From assembly GCA_009103225.1 (NCBI GenBank), contig RHPI01002368.1, forward strand, positions 826,939 through 890,938: a DNA stretch of 64,000 bases, in the 5' to 3' direction. The position numbers and the translations under genes were made by a program. The notes below the pieces were generated by a model. The model saw only the letters and a list, made by a program, of their open reading frames with translations. It had not been told where the DNA came from and ran no database searches. Source of the stretch: Chlorokybus atmophyticus. Taxonomy: Eukaryota > Streptophyta > Chlorokybophyceae > Chlorokybales > Chlorokybaceae. Numbering within the stretch: the first letter of the stretch is position 1; every line of letters begins with the position of its first letter. This document shows positions 10,566 through 22,856 of the stretch, piece after piece.

Positions 10566-10674
10566 NNNNNNNNNNNNNNNNNNNNNNNNNNNNNNNNNNN
10601 NNNNNNNNNNNNNNNNNNNNNNNNNNNNNNNNNNNNNNNNNNNNNNNNNNNNNNNNNNNNNNNNNNNNNNNNNN
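10566..10674. other. Assembly gap (109 N)
   Basis: Unknown bases, preceded by a (GTGG)n/(GGGT)n tract and followed by a run of ten G. Open frames that cross it are meaningless. Confidence 1.
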
Positions 10675-10963
10675 GGGGGGGGGGAGGGAGGAGTGTGCGC
10701 GTGGGCACGCGCGCGCAATAGATGGACTTTTACGACGGCGCCTAAGAGCAGGTTAGTGGTGTTGCTGTGGGAGCAGGCATGTGGGCGCTTCATATCTGAT
10801 TGTGCTATGAAACACAAGTTGCTCATGATATGGATGCGTGCACATATGCATACGCACACATTCAACGACACATGCACAAACAAACAAATGCAGACGCACG
10901 CATGCATCACTCGTTCTCTTCTTGCGAACCCACTCATGTACATTCTCCTTCCCCCCTTGCAGG

Positions 10964-11103
10964 TCCGCTTCCATTTGTCGAAGCTCCACTGCGGATGTGG
11001 ACGTGTCCCCGCAACAGACGGATCATGCGCCACCTCGCAGTCTTGGCACTACCGCGACGGTGTCGCCAGGGGCAGGGTTGAAACGGAGTTGGTGTTGGTT
11101 GTG
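10964..11103 (+). CDS. Possible terminal exon, unidentified
   Basis: A good pyrimidine-rich acceptor (CCCCCCTTGCAG) precedes 46 codons containing STADVDVSPQQTDHAPPRS and TTATVSPGAGLKRS, closed by TGA. It is Ser/Thr/Pro-rich, low in information and unrecognised. It may be a 3' exon of a gene whose earlier exons fall in or before the gap. Confidence 0.25.
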
Positions 11104-11690
11104 ATGTGTGCGTGGCCTGCCAATCTGCATAGAGTGGTGCATGTGCACGGAGTAGTTGGCACAGTATGTAGTGTGTCCAACTTGCGCACGTGTGTGTACA
11201 TGTCTATGTGCATATAAGACTGGTAGGTCGTTGTGTACAGATGTGCAGAGTCCGTACACATATGCGCATTTGTGTGTACATCATAATATGGGCTTGAGGT
11301 TATGCAATGGCATGCGCGCCACATGTTGTGTTATGCTTTGCAATTATTCTCGCCGCTTTAGTTGTTGTTATTGTCGTGCTATTTATGATCTATATGTAGT
11401 GGACACCAGGCTACTCAGCTATCCCTCACACCATGTAAACCAAGATCTTCTGCTTACTACCCCGTAACCCCACCCTGTGACATACGCGTGAGTGTAATGT
11501 GTCAAATTTCCATGTAAAACACTGAAAGCGTCACTCGACTACGTGTAACATCAGCGGCAACTGTCAAGCGCATACCGGACTCCCTCCCCACACTGATATT
11601 TCCTCTCGCCTCCCTCGCTTCATTTGCTCCCGCTGCAGGTATGCTCTTTCTTGTGTGCTTGTGTTTCTCCGTTTTTGCATTTGCAGCGAC
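11104..11690. other. Gene-free stretch
   Basis: TG/CA-rich sequence without a supportable gene. A minus-strand frame at 11502-11702 and a pyrimidine-rich stretch ending in GCTGCAG at 11638 could be exon edges, but nothing confirms them. Confidence 0.3.
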
Positions 11691-11696
11691 TGTTGT

Positions 11697-11774
11697 TGTC
11701 ACAGCCTACTCGACCATAAAGACTTGGTGCTTTTAAGGTCGATGTGTGGTTACTTAATGTACCTTCCCGTTATA
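11697..11774. mobile_element. Solo terminal repeat of a miniature LTR (TRIM-like) element
   Basis: These 78 bases match the 79-base terminal repeats at 29169-29247 and 29601-29679. They begin TGTCACAG and end CCGTTATA (CCGTTACA in the other copies). A 5-base target duplication, GTTGT, flanks them (11692-11696 and 11775-11779). A lone terminal repeat with its own target duplication is what recombination between two LTRs leaves. The minus strand keeps a pol III A-box match, TGGTCGAGTAGG. Confidence 0.85.
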
Positions 11775-11779
11775 GTTGT

Positions 11780-12600
11780 TGTCATTCTGCCCAACAGCCT
11801 TTTGTGATGGCCGCTTGCATGTATAAAGCTGTGAGCGTGTAGAGCATTCACAATGTGAGCGTCGAACCGAGAGCGAGCAGGGGTTGTCAGGGGCGACCTC
11901 CTCTACCAACTCCATCAACATTGGTAATGCTATACAACTATCCAAGGGCCATGGCTAAGGGGCAATGCATGCTGAACCAACACATTGCTTTTATGGCAAA
12001 TGTGAGCAGGGCTAGGTAGGGTAGGGTAGGGTGGCCCTTGTGCACGTTAGGGTGTTGCAGCGCAATGTCTTGATGTTCATTATATGTTTAATAGCATTTA
12101 TAGATTATTGTATCGCTCTTGTTGTGCACACGAGTAGGTTGGCTGTCCAACTTGCTCTACGTGTAGTGGGTGTACAGTTTCTTGAAAAACATTTATGTTT
12201 AGCACATAAAAGTTTATGAAAAGGATTCATAAGTCTTCAATCCACCAATCAAACAAAAAGACATGCAAGTAGGATAGGAGATCATTATATGTGTTCTTAG
12301 CATGCGTTGTGTGAGCAAAGTTACAAACAACAGCTACTCACCTGTTGATTGACGAGTGTCATGTCAATGTGCGGGCTGTACATATACTTATGGTATTAAG
12401 CATCGTGTGATGCTCGAAGGATGGGATAGATGGTTTCATCAATCGCAACTGAAGGAGTCTTACGTGTTTTGGCGTGTTTGGTGACGGTTATTGCTCGAGG
12501 GTGAAGCATCGGCAGCATGGCGTTTATTGGAAGCCATTGGCGTTGAAGGATGCCATGAAACCACATCAATCAGAAAGTTACTACGCGCTACACTTTAATT
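11780..12600. other. Gene-free stretch
   Basis: No exon is supportable. A short GGGTA run at 12013-12031 resembles telomere sequence only superficially. A minus-strand frame at 11754-11945 overlaps the solo repeat. Confidence 0.35.
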
Positions 12601-13060
12601 GGTCGTGATGTGTTCAAAGGGGCTGACGCAGCAAACGGTGATACCATGCGATGTTTAGGCATTGGTCGGAAAAGACTTAATTGTGCAGCATGTATTAGGC
12701 AACGGCAACGCGTTACAAGGGCCCTAACATGGCCAATGAAAACAAATACAAATTACGCAGTCTGAGCGCGACCTATCACGAGCGCCGCGTTAAAATACCT
12801 AATGTGTTTCTGCGGCCGAGATGTTACAAGGGGGCTAGCACGGCAACCGGGGACAACGTGCGATTTTTAAGCATCGATTGGGAAAGTGCCTTGATTGTGC
12901 AGCATGTATTAAGACAACGCGTTAAAAGGGCCCTAAAACGGCCAGCAAAATAAACACAGATCACGCAGCATGAGCGTGACCTATCACAAGCGTCACATTA
13001 AACTACCTAGTGCACAAGAGATGCAAGAGGGAATGTGTAATTGTTTCAACGGCCGAGATG
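12600..13060. repeat. Diverged tandem repeat, period about 214
   Basis: The segment around 12681 (TTGTGCAGCATGTATTAG, then CAACGCGTTACAAGGGCCC) recurs at 12895, and the bases upstream of each copy (GGGGCTGACGCAGC and GGGGCTAGCACGGC) also align, giving a period near 214. A third partial copy with GAGCGTGACCTATCAC follows at about 12968. The open frame at 12729-12953 is only one repeat unit read through. Confidence 0.65.
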
Positions 13061-13735
13061 TATAGGGGGCTATGCCCCGCGCCATGCATACTCACTATAC
13101 ATCCTTCTGTGTGCTATCAATAACAATTGGTTGACATGCATAACTCGTCAACAGCTGCCAGTTTCTAAGATTCGCACATCCACGTGCTGCTGAGTGCCCA
13201 TGCGCCCCGTTGACACACGCTTTCCACGTCTGCAAACCACTCGTGTCATTATTCTTAATTCATGACAACACTAAGTTTCTTCTTTTTGTACAAGACTTGT
13301 CCTAATGCGCATACAAGAGGACAATGACAATGGATGCTCTACAGCTTACCTTGGGGGAGGGTCTGATGTGCAACTGACTTGGCCCTCCGCCACCCCCAAA
13401 TTCTGACCTTGCGCTGCGGAGTCGGTGCCATCAGTGCGTGAACGTGTATGTTGCATCCGCCGCAAGGCCACGCAAACTGCCAAGCACAAAGGTTGCCTAC
13501 CAGCACGTTACGCCCTGATGGAGGAGACTGATACTCTGCAGCGTGACTTGGCATTGCAGTCGCAATCTCTTTGCATACTCATCCAAGGTCCTGAACTTTA
13601 CACCTGTAGCAGAAACAGAATGCCTTAATAACCACACACACCATAGCTTGTTATGAAGAGGCAGACAAATATCAACATGAAGAGGCACGTGATCTGCCGC
13701 AACACTACTACATCACCTGTGCACTCACTTACACA
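13060..13735. other. Gene-free stretch downstream of the kinase gene
   Basis: No exon is confirmed. A minus-strand frame at 13339-13554 is open but has no recognisable content. The 3' UTR of the kinase gene may extend here. Confidence 0.3.
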
Positions 13736-13738
13736 ATC

Positions 13739-13862
13739 TCAAGAGGACTTGGTTTTATCGCTGGCTGCTTGCTGCTTTGCAACTGATGCGCTGTTGCCGG
13801 GAGCATCATCTAGCAAGGCTATGGGACTGTTGGGCGTACGCCCGGCATGCGACTGCCCCACT
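13739..13862 (-). CDS. Alternative last exon of the transmembrane kinase gene (uncertain)
   Basis: A good acceptor (TTTGCGCAG) opens 41 codons reading VGQSHAGRTPNSPIALLDD then APGNSASVAKQQAASDKT and a TGA stop. It looks more protein-like than the exon I used as the last one (13939-14130), but it needs entry phase 2 and no upstream donor of that phase was found. It may be the true terminus after a small missed exon. Confidence 0.35.
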
Positions 13863-13938
13863 CTGCGCAAAGGCCCAACAACAGGTACTCGAGGCCTTTC
13901 ATCTGTTCGCAAATGACCAGTTTGGGAGGCCGTGCATA

Positions 13939-16900
13939 CTACAAGTCAGTACGGTGGGCGTATGTTAGCTGCATGTGCAGTTTAAACACAAGCATAGCAA
14001 AACAGTCAGCTTGGGCACAATGCTGGTTTGAGTGCAATCTGATTAGGTGCTTGCCTAGTGATGAATCAATTGCAGCGCTTCTGTCTGCTGAAGATCCACG
14101 CTGGAGGCTTCGACTTGCAGCGAGCGCATCCTGTTGTTACACGCAGTAAGCCAGCTGCATGGTACGTGCAGCTGGCTTACTGCGTGTAAGCCAGCTGCAC
14201 GTCGAAGCCTGTGCATTGCCCGACTGTGTATATGCACATGTTCATGTGTACCCACGCATGTACGTGTGAAACAAACACATACAAGTGCACCAACGTGCAA
14301 CGTTGTGCGCACGGCACTCGTCACAACATATATGAAGAAATAGCACACACCTGTTGCGTGGCTGTTGTCGCAGCCTTGCTGGTACCGTGCCTTCGGAGCA
14401 GACGGGCTAAGATGGAGGGTTTGTGCCTCTCGGCGTTGTTGTTGGAGGGTACGGGAAGGGGTGCAGCAGGTGAGGTGGATGGATCAGTACCAAGCTGTGC
14501 ATTACTTGTGAGCAACCGCTGCTCGGGTGCCTCAGGCAGGTGCGGGCGCGGGTATCTATCAAGTCAAGGCAACAGTCAGTCAGAGGCAATCAGGACAATC
14601 ATGTCTTTATGCAGCACGTGTCATAAGTGCCTCTCAATATCTGTAACGGTGATTCACACCAGGTCATAGGTGGCGCATTTATGACATACCCCAAGCTATC
14701 ATATCCAGGGTACGCCAAGCCATCAACCACAACCCCGGCGTGTTGCGCCTGCTCAGATGGCAACCTCCACTCAGCAGCATTGGATGCCGTCAAATGCCCT
14801 CCAGGCCTTTGGCCAAGCCTGCGGCGCTCTTCGATCTCTTTCTGCAACGCCTCTGCACAGCAACACAAGAATTGTGTCAGTGCTTGCAATGCAGATGAAT
14901 TCTTTAGTGCACGGCACTCGGGCCAAGGTTGATCAAAGCAGTAGCCATGCTGGCGCATGCTTGAGAAATCCATAATATGATACCCGACTCTGCAATCTGC
15001 TGTGCACTTTTACTAAGAAAGCATACTGAAAATGCTTCCTTAGTAACACCACATCATAGAGGGTACGCACCCGCAAAAGTAGGCGACCGCGGGCTTCCCC
15101 ATGGCTGCTCAGCAATAGCAGCCTCCTTTGGAGGGGAGCCCACCTGCAACCGCGCCATCATGCTCTCCCATGAGTGTTGAGTCTCCTCCGCCACCGGCTG
15201 CCAGAAACACATCATTTCAATATATGTATGCAACCCTTGCAACGAGGTGCGCACGTGCGCGCGCACATGACGCACTGGCTGTGCCAGTATGGTATGTTTA
15301 ACAATGCAGCAACTTTCTAGGACAAGTACCTCAGTAACCTGTGTAATGGCCTGCATGAGCACTGCCTCCGGCCTTTGTTGTTGTTCAGGCCAGGCGTCAT
15401 CTGGATTATCCTCAACGCTCTGTAACCTGAGGGAAGCGGATGGGTCCCATTCATCATCATCGCCAACATCGGCGTTGGTGCTGCGGACACTTGCAAATCT
15501 GCACAGATAGAAACAGTTAGCTATGCGCAATGCGGCCAATTGCAAATGCCGTGCTAGTGTGTTTGCTTACCGATAGTTACCAGCAACTTCAGGAATGCTC
15601 CATTGCACATCAACAGCCGGTGCAGCGACCATGTCAACAGACGGTGCACCCGCAACAACTTGGCTATGCACACTGCTGGACGACATTGCTTGTCCGCTGT
15701 TAGTTGATGCAAGTGACAGACAACTCTCTGCGATTTAGTCATGGCTCCTGACCTGCGCTGTGGTGAGCTGGGAGCATAGCTTGGGGCATAGCTGGCTGTC
15801 TCCGTATCAGACCACACGAATGGGTGGTTGAGCAGCTCCTCAGCAGAGAGTCTCTGCGTGGCATCCCTGAGCAACCAACATGATGTTCAACCTTAAGTCA
15901 CCATTGTACCAATGATTGAGAGCCGGGTGCGGTAGTGACTGTTGCTATTGTTACTGTGTACCTTTGTAGACAGCAGTGGAGGAAATGCTGGCCTTCTTCA
16001 GAGAGATGCGCAGGTATCTCGGGGCTCTCACCCCCAACGCCAATGCGATACAACACCAACGAAGGATCGGAAATCTCTGCCCATGGCGGCCGCCCTGTTG
16101 CCATCTCAATCACCGTGCATCCCAGAGACCAGATGTCTGCAGAGGTTCCATAGGCTGTCTGCTGTATGACCTACAATGGCGGATGTTGTACCATCAGAAC
16201 CATAAAACGTTGTAGAGAGCGCTGTATGGCGCAAAAAGCACTCAGTGCCGGGGAGAAGGAATGAAAGTGCACGAACATTGTTGGCAAGTAAGCAACTTCT
16301 AAACATGGTACAAGACACCCACACACGCGCGAACACATGCACACCTCCGGTGCCATCCAGTACGGTGTGCCATGCATAGAAAGAGCTCCATGAGTTCCAG
16401 CCAAGGCCAGTATCTCTGCAATGCGCCTGTGGCATACACGGTGCATGTTAGAATAGTGTTGCTGTTGGCGTTGCTACAACAAGCCAACCCAACGAAAGAA
16501 CCACATGCTGCAGTTGCAAGTGTGTGGCATGATTAGTACCCACCTGGAAGCCCCAAAGTCTCCCAACTTGACGCAGCCATCGTTGTCAACCAATACATTT
16601 GGACCTTTGATATCGCAGTGTACGATCCCATTTACATGCAGGAACACCAAGCCCTGCCAACAGGAGCGCCATGAAGAGTTTCTTGTCATGTTGCCTGTTG
16701 AATGGCTGCACATCCAGGCTCTCATATTGTCAAGGTCAAAGAATGCATGCTTACTCGCAGGATGTGCCTTGTGTAAACCCGTATGACAGGTTCTTCAAAA
16801 GTGCCTCCAAACTTGTGTTGCAAGCTGTACAGTAGTGCATAGCAAACATAACCCATCTCCGTCACAAGATGCTTACAGCAGACAAGCAGTAATCGTCAAT

Positions 16901-19671
16901 AGCTGGCCTCGGCAAGCTGCATGCAATACCCCCAAATAAACAGTAGCAATGTGAACAATTCATATTAGTGTCGCTCACTAACCTATGGACTGAGCCGCCA
17001 GGCATGTACTCGAGGAAAATGTTGAGAATGCCCCGACCGTCTTCCCAAGCACGCTCTGTGCCAAGGTAGCGTACAATATGGGGGCTCTGCACGCGCATTC
17101 AATGCCAATTGGGACAAGCAACATATCAAACTCTGCATGAGGTTACCCTTCACCCCTCAACCCCAACTTCATAGACCACAGCTGGTCACCTGAAGGTGAC
17201 TGAGCAGTTGAATCTCATTCTCGAGTGCAGCCAGCTGCAATTCATGTTGTCAGCAACAACTGTCCTTTCGCTGAGTCAAGCTGGAAACAAACTCAACAAC
17301 TGAGATAATCTTGCAGGCAGCGCATGAGGGGGTCACCTCTTTTTCTTGTCCTACTCCAGGCGAACTCCCGAACTCAATGGTTTTGACGGCAAACAGCTGA
17401 CCGGTGTCCGTGTTGAGTGCCAGATACACTTTGCCGTAGGCGCCAGCACCGATCATCTGACCGCGCACCCAGTGTCGGACGGGCAGTTGAGGTGGCGGTT
17501 GGTACACCATTGAGCGGGGTGTTGCACTAGACATAGTGCTTGCAGCTCGGTACCTTGCAAGTTGCATTGGTCAACACCGCTGGCTAACAAAATCACATGA
17601 ATTGCCGCAGAATGCATGTATCTTCACAATGCAAGTGGTCACAACATACTACCACTATTGTCACTGACCATACGACATATTTCAGTCAGCGCTTACGACA
17701 ACAACATATGTAGCACCGCAGGTGCATGGATTCACTTATGATACCTTTGAGTGCGAGTGGTGCGTGCCGAGCTGGAGACGCTCATACGGTCCGCAGATGC
17801 AAGACGCTTCATAGCCCGCGTCTCACGCTGTTGGTGCAAAAAAACCCAAAGGTAAACGAAGCCAATGAGGGCAAGGATATTGATGACACAACGGCATAGC
17901 CAGATGACAAAACTCAACACAGGCTCCATATATGTTTGGCCATGTCCTCGTTGACGTCATAACATGCACCTTGGTTTCAAAGAGCTATACCACAGAATTG
18001 ACTCACCTGCACAGACCCCGACTGCTGGCGCTGGCGAAAAGCTGCCTCAGCTCGCCTGTTCTGTTCCCTGTGGACAGCATGTTCACGTACAAAGCAATAC
18101 ACACCGTGGTGGGCGGGCTACACCAGTGATGTACACAACCACCTAGCTGAAATCTAGTGAGTTGAAAAGATGTTGACTAACGCTTCAAAAACGCAGATGG
18201 CACAGATGCAAATCAGTTCAAGCAATGCATCCCATGCACAATGTAACTCATCATGACAGGCGCCGCACCTTTGCTTCTTGGCATGTTGACGTGCAGCTTC
18301 TCTAAGGACAGCACCCACTGTTATTGGAGCAACCACAGCTGCTGCATGCCCAGGATCCTGCACACAGGACCATGCTTTAAGCCAATTATTGTCAAGTAGC
18401 AGCTATTCAATATAGAACTCCACTGTGCTGATTGATAGTGATGACATGGACCATAGGAGAAGCGCGCAGGACCAGACAACAATACTTGGGCACTCCGCAT
18501 GCGTGGCATGACTGCGCGTGCTTACCAATGAGCTATACTTCGGCACTCCCATGTACTGTGCGGCTCGGAATTCTGCTGCCCTGAATCTCCATAATGCCTG
18601 CATAAGCAATTCGATACATACAGAACTGCAACAGCATCAACGAGCATGCACACGTGTGCACACACAGGCACACACTCATGCACACACTCACATGCAGACT
18701 CACAGAGCAGGCACCTTCTTTAGCTTACGATGTTGTCTTACAATCAATCTTTCATTACCTGCTCTTCGTGTAGCTGTGATAGTGTCTCTGTACGCCCCGG
18801 CCGCGGCGCACTCAGCGGCCGAGGCGGTAGACCCTCCAAAGCCAGTGCAGCACATGCTGACAGTGCAGGATGGACAGCTACTCCGGTTTCCACACTGCAC
18901 AAATTTAATAGGCACAAGATGAGCAGCACTGTTGCTTTGTTAGCATTGGAGTCGGGCGGAAGCGGCATCACCAAATGACAGCGTGCAAAATGCCACAAGC
19001 ATTGTCAAGGCTATGTACATTGTACTTCACGATGCTACTGAGTGTCCATGCATATGGCCTCACAAAACCCCAGACGGATGGTTGGATGCAGCATTATCAA
19101 CATATATACCCTGGGAAAAAGGCTACATCCAGCTACCCGAGCTATTGCATAACATCATTTATGGCGTGGACTATACGTTGTAGCGCTTTGAAGGCTACAA
19201 CATCGTCAACAACTATAGCCTTGTGTGTAAAGGTGGTGTTCATCGGTCCAACCAACATTGGTAGGACGCATGACTGAGAAACCCACAGAATTATCAACAG
19301 GTATTGGCTCTGAAAATACTCCGTGGCTCCGAAACTCATCCATAGTTATAGCCTTTGTGTGTAGCTCAACATATTAAAACCATGCCTGCGCATGCAGCCT
19401 TGCAATAGGCTGCATGCGCAGGCATCAGTTCATCATTCGTAGACATTGTGCTATGGTCACAACATCAACGGAACATACATTTCTGCTTCTACTGCTTGAC
19501 CATGCTGCATTCACATCATAGCGCATGCTTTGCGCCTGCTGAGTAGAAGCACATTCCAAGCAAGGCACCTTTCTGCTACGGAGGATGCCCTTGAAGTGGA
19601 TGAAACCCTTGAAAACGAGGGGCCAAGGTCGCTGTCAACTTCTGAGATAGTGTCCACAGCGTACAAATTGC
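13939..19671 (-). CDS. Membrane-anchored MAPKKK (NPK1/ANP-like) protein kinase
   Basis: Exons in coding order: 19569-19671, 18759-18894, 18526-18597, 18182-18357, 18007-18067, 17745-17923, 17337-17553, 17190-17234, 16983-17086, 16755-16824, 16544-16653, 16345-16426, 15962-16161, 15753-15866, 15571-15672, 15339-15498, 15071-15197, 14690-14852, 14351-14555 and probably 13939-14130. Phases agree at every junction. The 5' exons encode hydrophobic segments ([35 protein letters not shown]) followed by a basic Ser-rich juxtamembrane region. The kinase domain has [15 protein letters not shown]-type FAVKTI, LENEI (helix C Glu), [26 protein letters not shown] and [14 protein letters not shown], closest to plant NPK1/ANP MAPKKKs. 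HCD replaces HRD, as in some plant MAPKKKs. The C-terminal part is acidic and Ser/Pro-rich. The 5' end is incomplete; more hydrophobic exon-like pieces lie at 19.9-20.06 kb. A shorter model starts at ATG 17567 and lacks the membrane part. Confidence 0.75.
14105..14210. repeat. Perfect 23-base foldback within nested inverted arms
   Basis: Arms 14137-14159 and 14167-14189 are exact reverse complements around a seven-base loop. A third copy of the CCAGCTGCA arm follows, and an outer pair (AGGCTTCGAC at 14105, GTCGAAGCCT at 14201) encloses the whole. It sits across the acceptor of the proposed last kinase exon. Confidence 0.8.
19383..19424. repeat. Perfect 17-base hairpin
   Basis: Arms 19383-19399 and 19408-19424 are exact reverse complements with an eight-base loop. 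The core is GCGCATGC-rich. It lies in a large intron of the kinase gene. Confidence 0.8.
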
Positions 19672-19679
19672 CTGCGGAT

Positions 19680-20830
19680 ACGACAGAACACACAACTTGC
19701 ATTACACACAACATACAGTATACTAGCACGCTCATGTTAAGAAGTACCTTGATTTCGAGCACACAGGTTGCATAAATGCATTGTGCTTACCGTTCAAAGC
19801 ATTTGAGTAATGGGCAGGGCTTTGTTTGAGCATGCTGTCGAGTATGGCACGGCGACCGCAGCACGTCACTTGCTGGAGGATTACCCAAACGCCCCATGCA
19901 CATGCCGTTCAGCTCGACAACGCATGCTTGCACTCACCTCTAACAACACACAAAGCACAATCAGCAGCAAAGGGCAGCAAAGCAGATCATGCTTGCAACC
20001 CATGCTGGCACTCACCCCGGCCTGACAAAGTAGCTGAAGGTGATCGCAAGGACACTGAGCGGGCACCGCATGTTAGTGCTCAGTGAGTAGCAGCTCTGCT
20101 GTAAGCAACAAGTATCCGTCCCGCTTGCCAGCTGGCAGCATGGATGCAATGCTTGCATGGCCTGCTCCTCTTAGGCAATGGCATGGCTGGCAGCCACATT
20201 TTGCCGCACGTCAATGTAATAGCATGCGAAAACCTCACATAACGGCAACAAAACCCCTGAAGCCTGTCGCGGAAGAGACCGGCAACACCGCCGCCGCCGC
20301 CGCCACCACCTTCAGCACGGAATTGGGGTTAGAATGCCAGGGTCTGGGTTTTGCAATTAAGGTGTGGCAGATAATTTAGACAATGCAGCCGGTTGAGTCA
20401 CATGCATACCGACAGCTTACGCGAAGTAACACATGCTCTCACTTGTTGACGACTGTTCAGGGCTTCACTAGTAGGTCAAAGTTACTACGTTCAGGTTTCT
20501 CCTGTTTAGACAAGCTGAGGTCAATGGAACTGCCACAATGTTACTGTAAAGCAAGGAAACTTCCTTCCCTTAGAGTCCTTCCGTAGAGGCCAAATGATTC
20601 CGCGAAATGGCAGAGTTTTGCCGGGAGCTTGCGTACGCATTTCTGACGCAAGGCTGACCTAGTCTAGGGTGACCTGGACAACCGAAGTACGGGTTCCACC
20701 AAGCCAATGGCGGCGTTACGCCTGTGCTAAACAGATATTTCTTTTCTTTGCTGACTCGGACATCGACCTTGTTTTGGCGGAATGCCAACAGTATTTTTTA
20801 AGGTGTGGCAGCGGCAGCGGCAGTGGCAAG
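19680..20830. other. Region between kinase 5' exons and rhodanese gene
   Basis: Minus-strand pieces near 20050 (VLAITFSYFVRP before a GTGAGTG donor) and near 19950 (LLCCPLLLIVLCVLLE before GTGAGTG) look like hydrophobic exons and may be the true 5' end of the kinase gene, but their phases were not reconciled. A (GCC)n tract lies at 20290-20308. Otherwise nothing can be called. Confidence 0.3.
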
Positions 20831-20831
20831 C

Positions 20832-22818
20832 ATGGCGGCGGCGGTGGCAGCTGCGGCGTGCTCGGCGACGGCGTCGTGGTCGTCGTCGTCCACGTCGTCA
20901 GGGGAATGTGTCAAGTCGGATGGTTGGAGGAAAGGGGAGAGTCTGCGGCCAAAGCTGGCATTCCCATCCGGCTGGGCCCCATGCACAGCGCCGCCAAGCC
21001 ACAGGAGCAGGCTCACTGTCTGCTATGAACGGCGAGTGGGTAAGCTTGCTTCAAGCTGTGTTGGACAGTTGATTATGTTTTAAATCACATACTCGACTGA
21101 GGTGGGTTACATTCTCTACTCGTGAATTGTGCTTTCTTGCAAGACTCGCACTAGACTGGCTGGCTTTGGTGCACAGTTAGGCTTCAGACTTGCAATGTGA
21201 CCAGCGCTGCTACTTGAATCTTGCTTGAGGCATGTCTATGATGATGTCTTTGTCAGGTTGACGGTGTCTGAGGTCGCCATACAGCTTCATCGGACATGTT
21301 AACAAGCTTTCAAGCATTCCGCAAGTTGCTGAAATTTGAAAATCTTGTTTATTGTCAGCCTGTAAACGTGTTGTCCAGCTTGTTTACGCTGCTGGTAGGC
21401 AAGCGTTCACCCCAAGCGCAATGCATAAGTCAACATTACAAGCATACAGTTGTACATAGTTATTGAAGATCAGCAAGCTAATCACATATGCTTGCGTTGG
21501 GTTGCTTGACACTGAGATGTATTTTCCAACCGTGTTTGCATCTCGCGTTGCAATCTTTCATGTTGCAGCCAACTGATGTGAGCGTTTAGTAACACAAAGC
21601 TTGAGAGTGCTGTCTTTTTGCTGTAGTTTAACACTGCATTTGGTCATGTGCGTTGCAATTTGACACATAAACGCAAGTATGTTGTTCAGTCAGTCCCTAC
21701 ATTTTCAAAGCTGTTTTCCCAGATTGATTTACAGGCTTCCTGCTTGGCTGTTTGGAGTGCAAAAACTTTTGTAGCCACATTTGCAGGCAAAGAAGTAGCA
21801 AGCACAGCACATTCAAATAACTTACCTCAATTCTCGTCTGACATTTGTCGTGCTGCAGACCAGATGAAGTGGCCAGAGATGCAGCAGGAGCTGAAGAAGA
21901 AGAATGTAAGCATGCAATTACCGTGCACAACATGTGCAAACCTGCATGCTCTTGAATTTGGTTTATGTGGTGTGGGCGCATCTGTGTATGTACATGTATA
22001 GTTACGCGTGCTGTTTACTCTCGGCAGGTTCGCTCTGTATCGCCCTCGCAAGCAAGAGACTTGCTGGAGTCGTGGGGCTACAAAGTCCTCGATGTGCGCC
22101 CAGAGCCAGAGTTTGCAAAGGTATCAACACCATCATGCAAGTTTAGGTCTCAGTTGTTGTCTGTCACATTCCCAATACTTAATCTCCGGCTGTCAGCCTG
22201 GTCACTTGTGCCCATGTGCGTGCGTGCGTGCGTGCATGAGTCTCTTTGAGCATGCGTGTGCGTGACTGGTTGTTTGCTTACTCACTTCAACAGCAACACA
22301 CATAGCAACCATCCCACATACCCACATATCTCTGCGTGCGTCTTGGTCCAGTCCTTTCTTGAACATATCACATCAGCACACAACGAAATCACACCAACCA
22401 TTGCATACATGTGTGCACTGGCTCACATCTGTGGGTCACAGGTTTGATCAGTAATATCCTCACTTGTAATTCTTCATGACATTTTGTGTGACTGCAGTTT
22501 CGTGCTCACAGGCCAGCCTTTGTGCATGCTTTGCTCACTCACAAAAATCACTTTAAGCTCGTGGTTTGTATCAATTATGTTGGTGTCTGTGTGTGTGCAC
22601 AGGGATCTATTGATGGTGCAGTTAATGTGTCGCTCTACCGACCGATATCGGGGTGGTCGCCATTGGCCACGACACGGCGATTGGGCTTTGCATTCTTCGG
22701 GGTCTTCAACGGGACCGAGATTAATCCCAACTTCGTTCAAGGTATCCAAACACAATCCCATGCATTGGCGGGCATCCTGTGCATTATCAGGCATCTTAGG
22801 TGTGTCTTGTAGCGAGCG

Positions 22819-22856
<38 letters not shown>

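Noticed and set aside
10445-11217. ORFs crossing the small gap at 10.6 kb
   Set aside because: Open only because N codons are not stops.
12013-12031. GGGTA repeats as interstitial telomere sequence
   Set aside because: Only about three units and not the plant TTTAGGG motif.
17732-17745. Stop codon ending a separate membrane-protein gene before the kinase
   Set aside because: Kept as an alternative only: a donor 10 bases earlier splices in phase to the kinase exon, giving a better protein.
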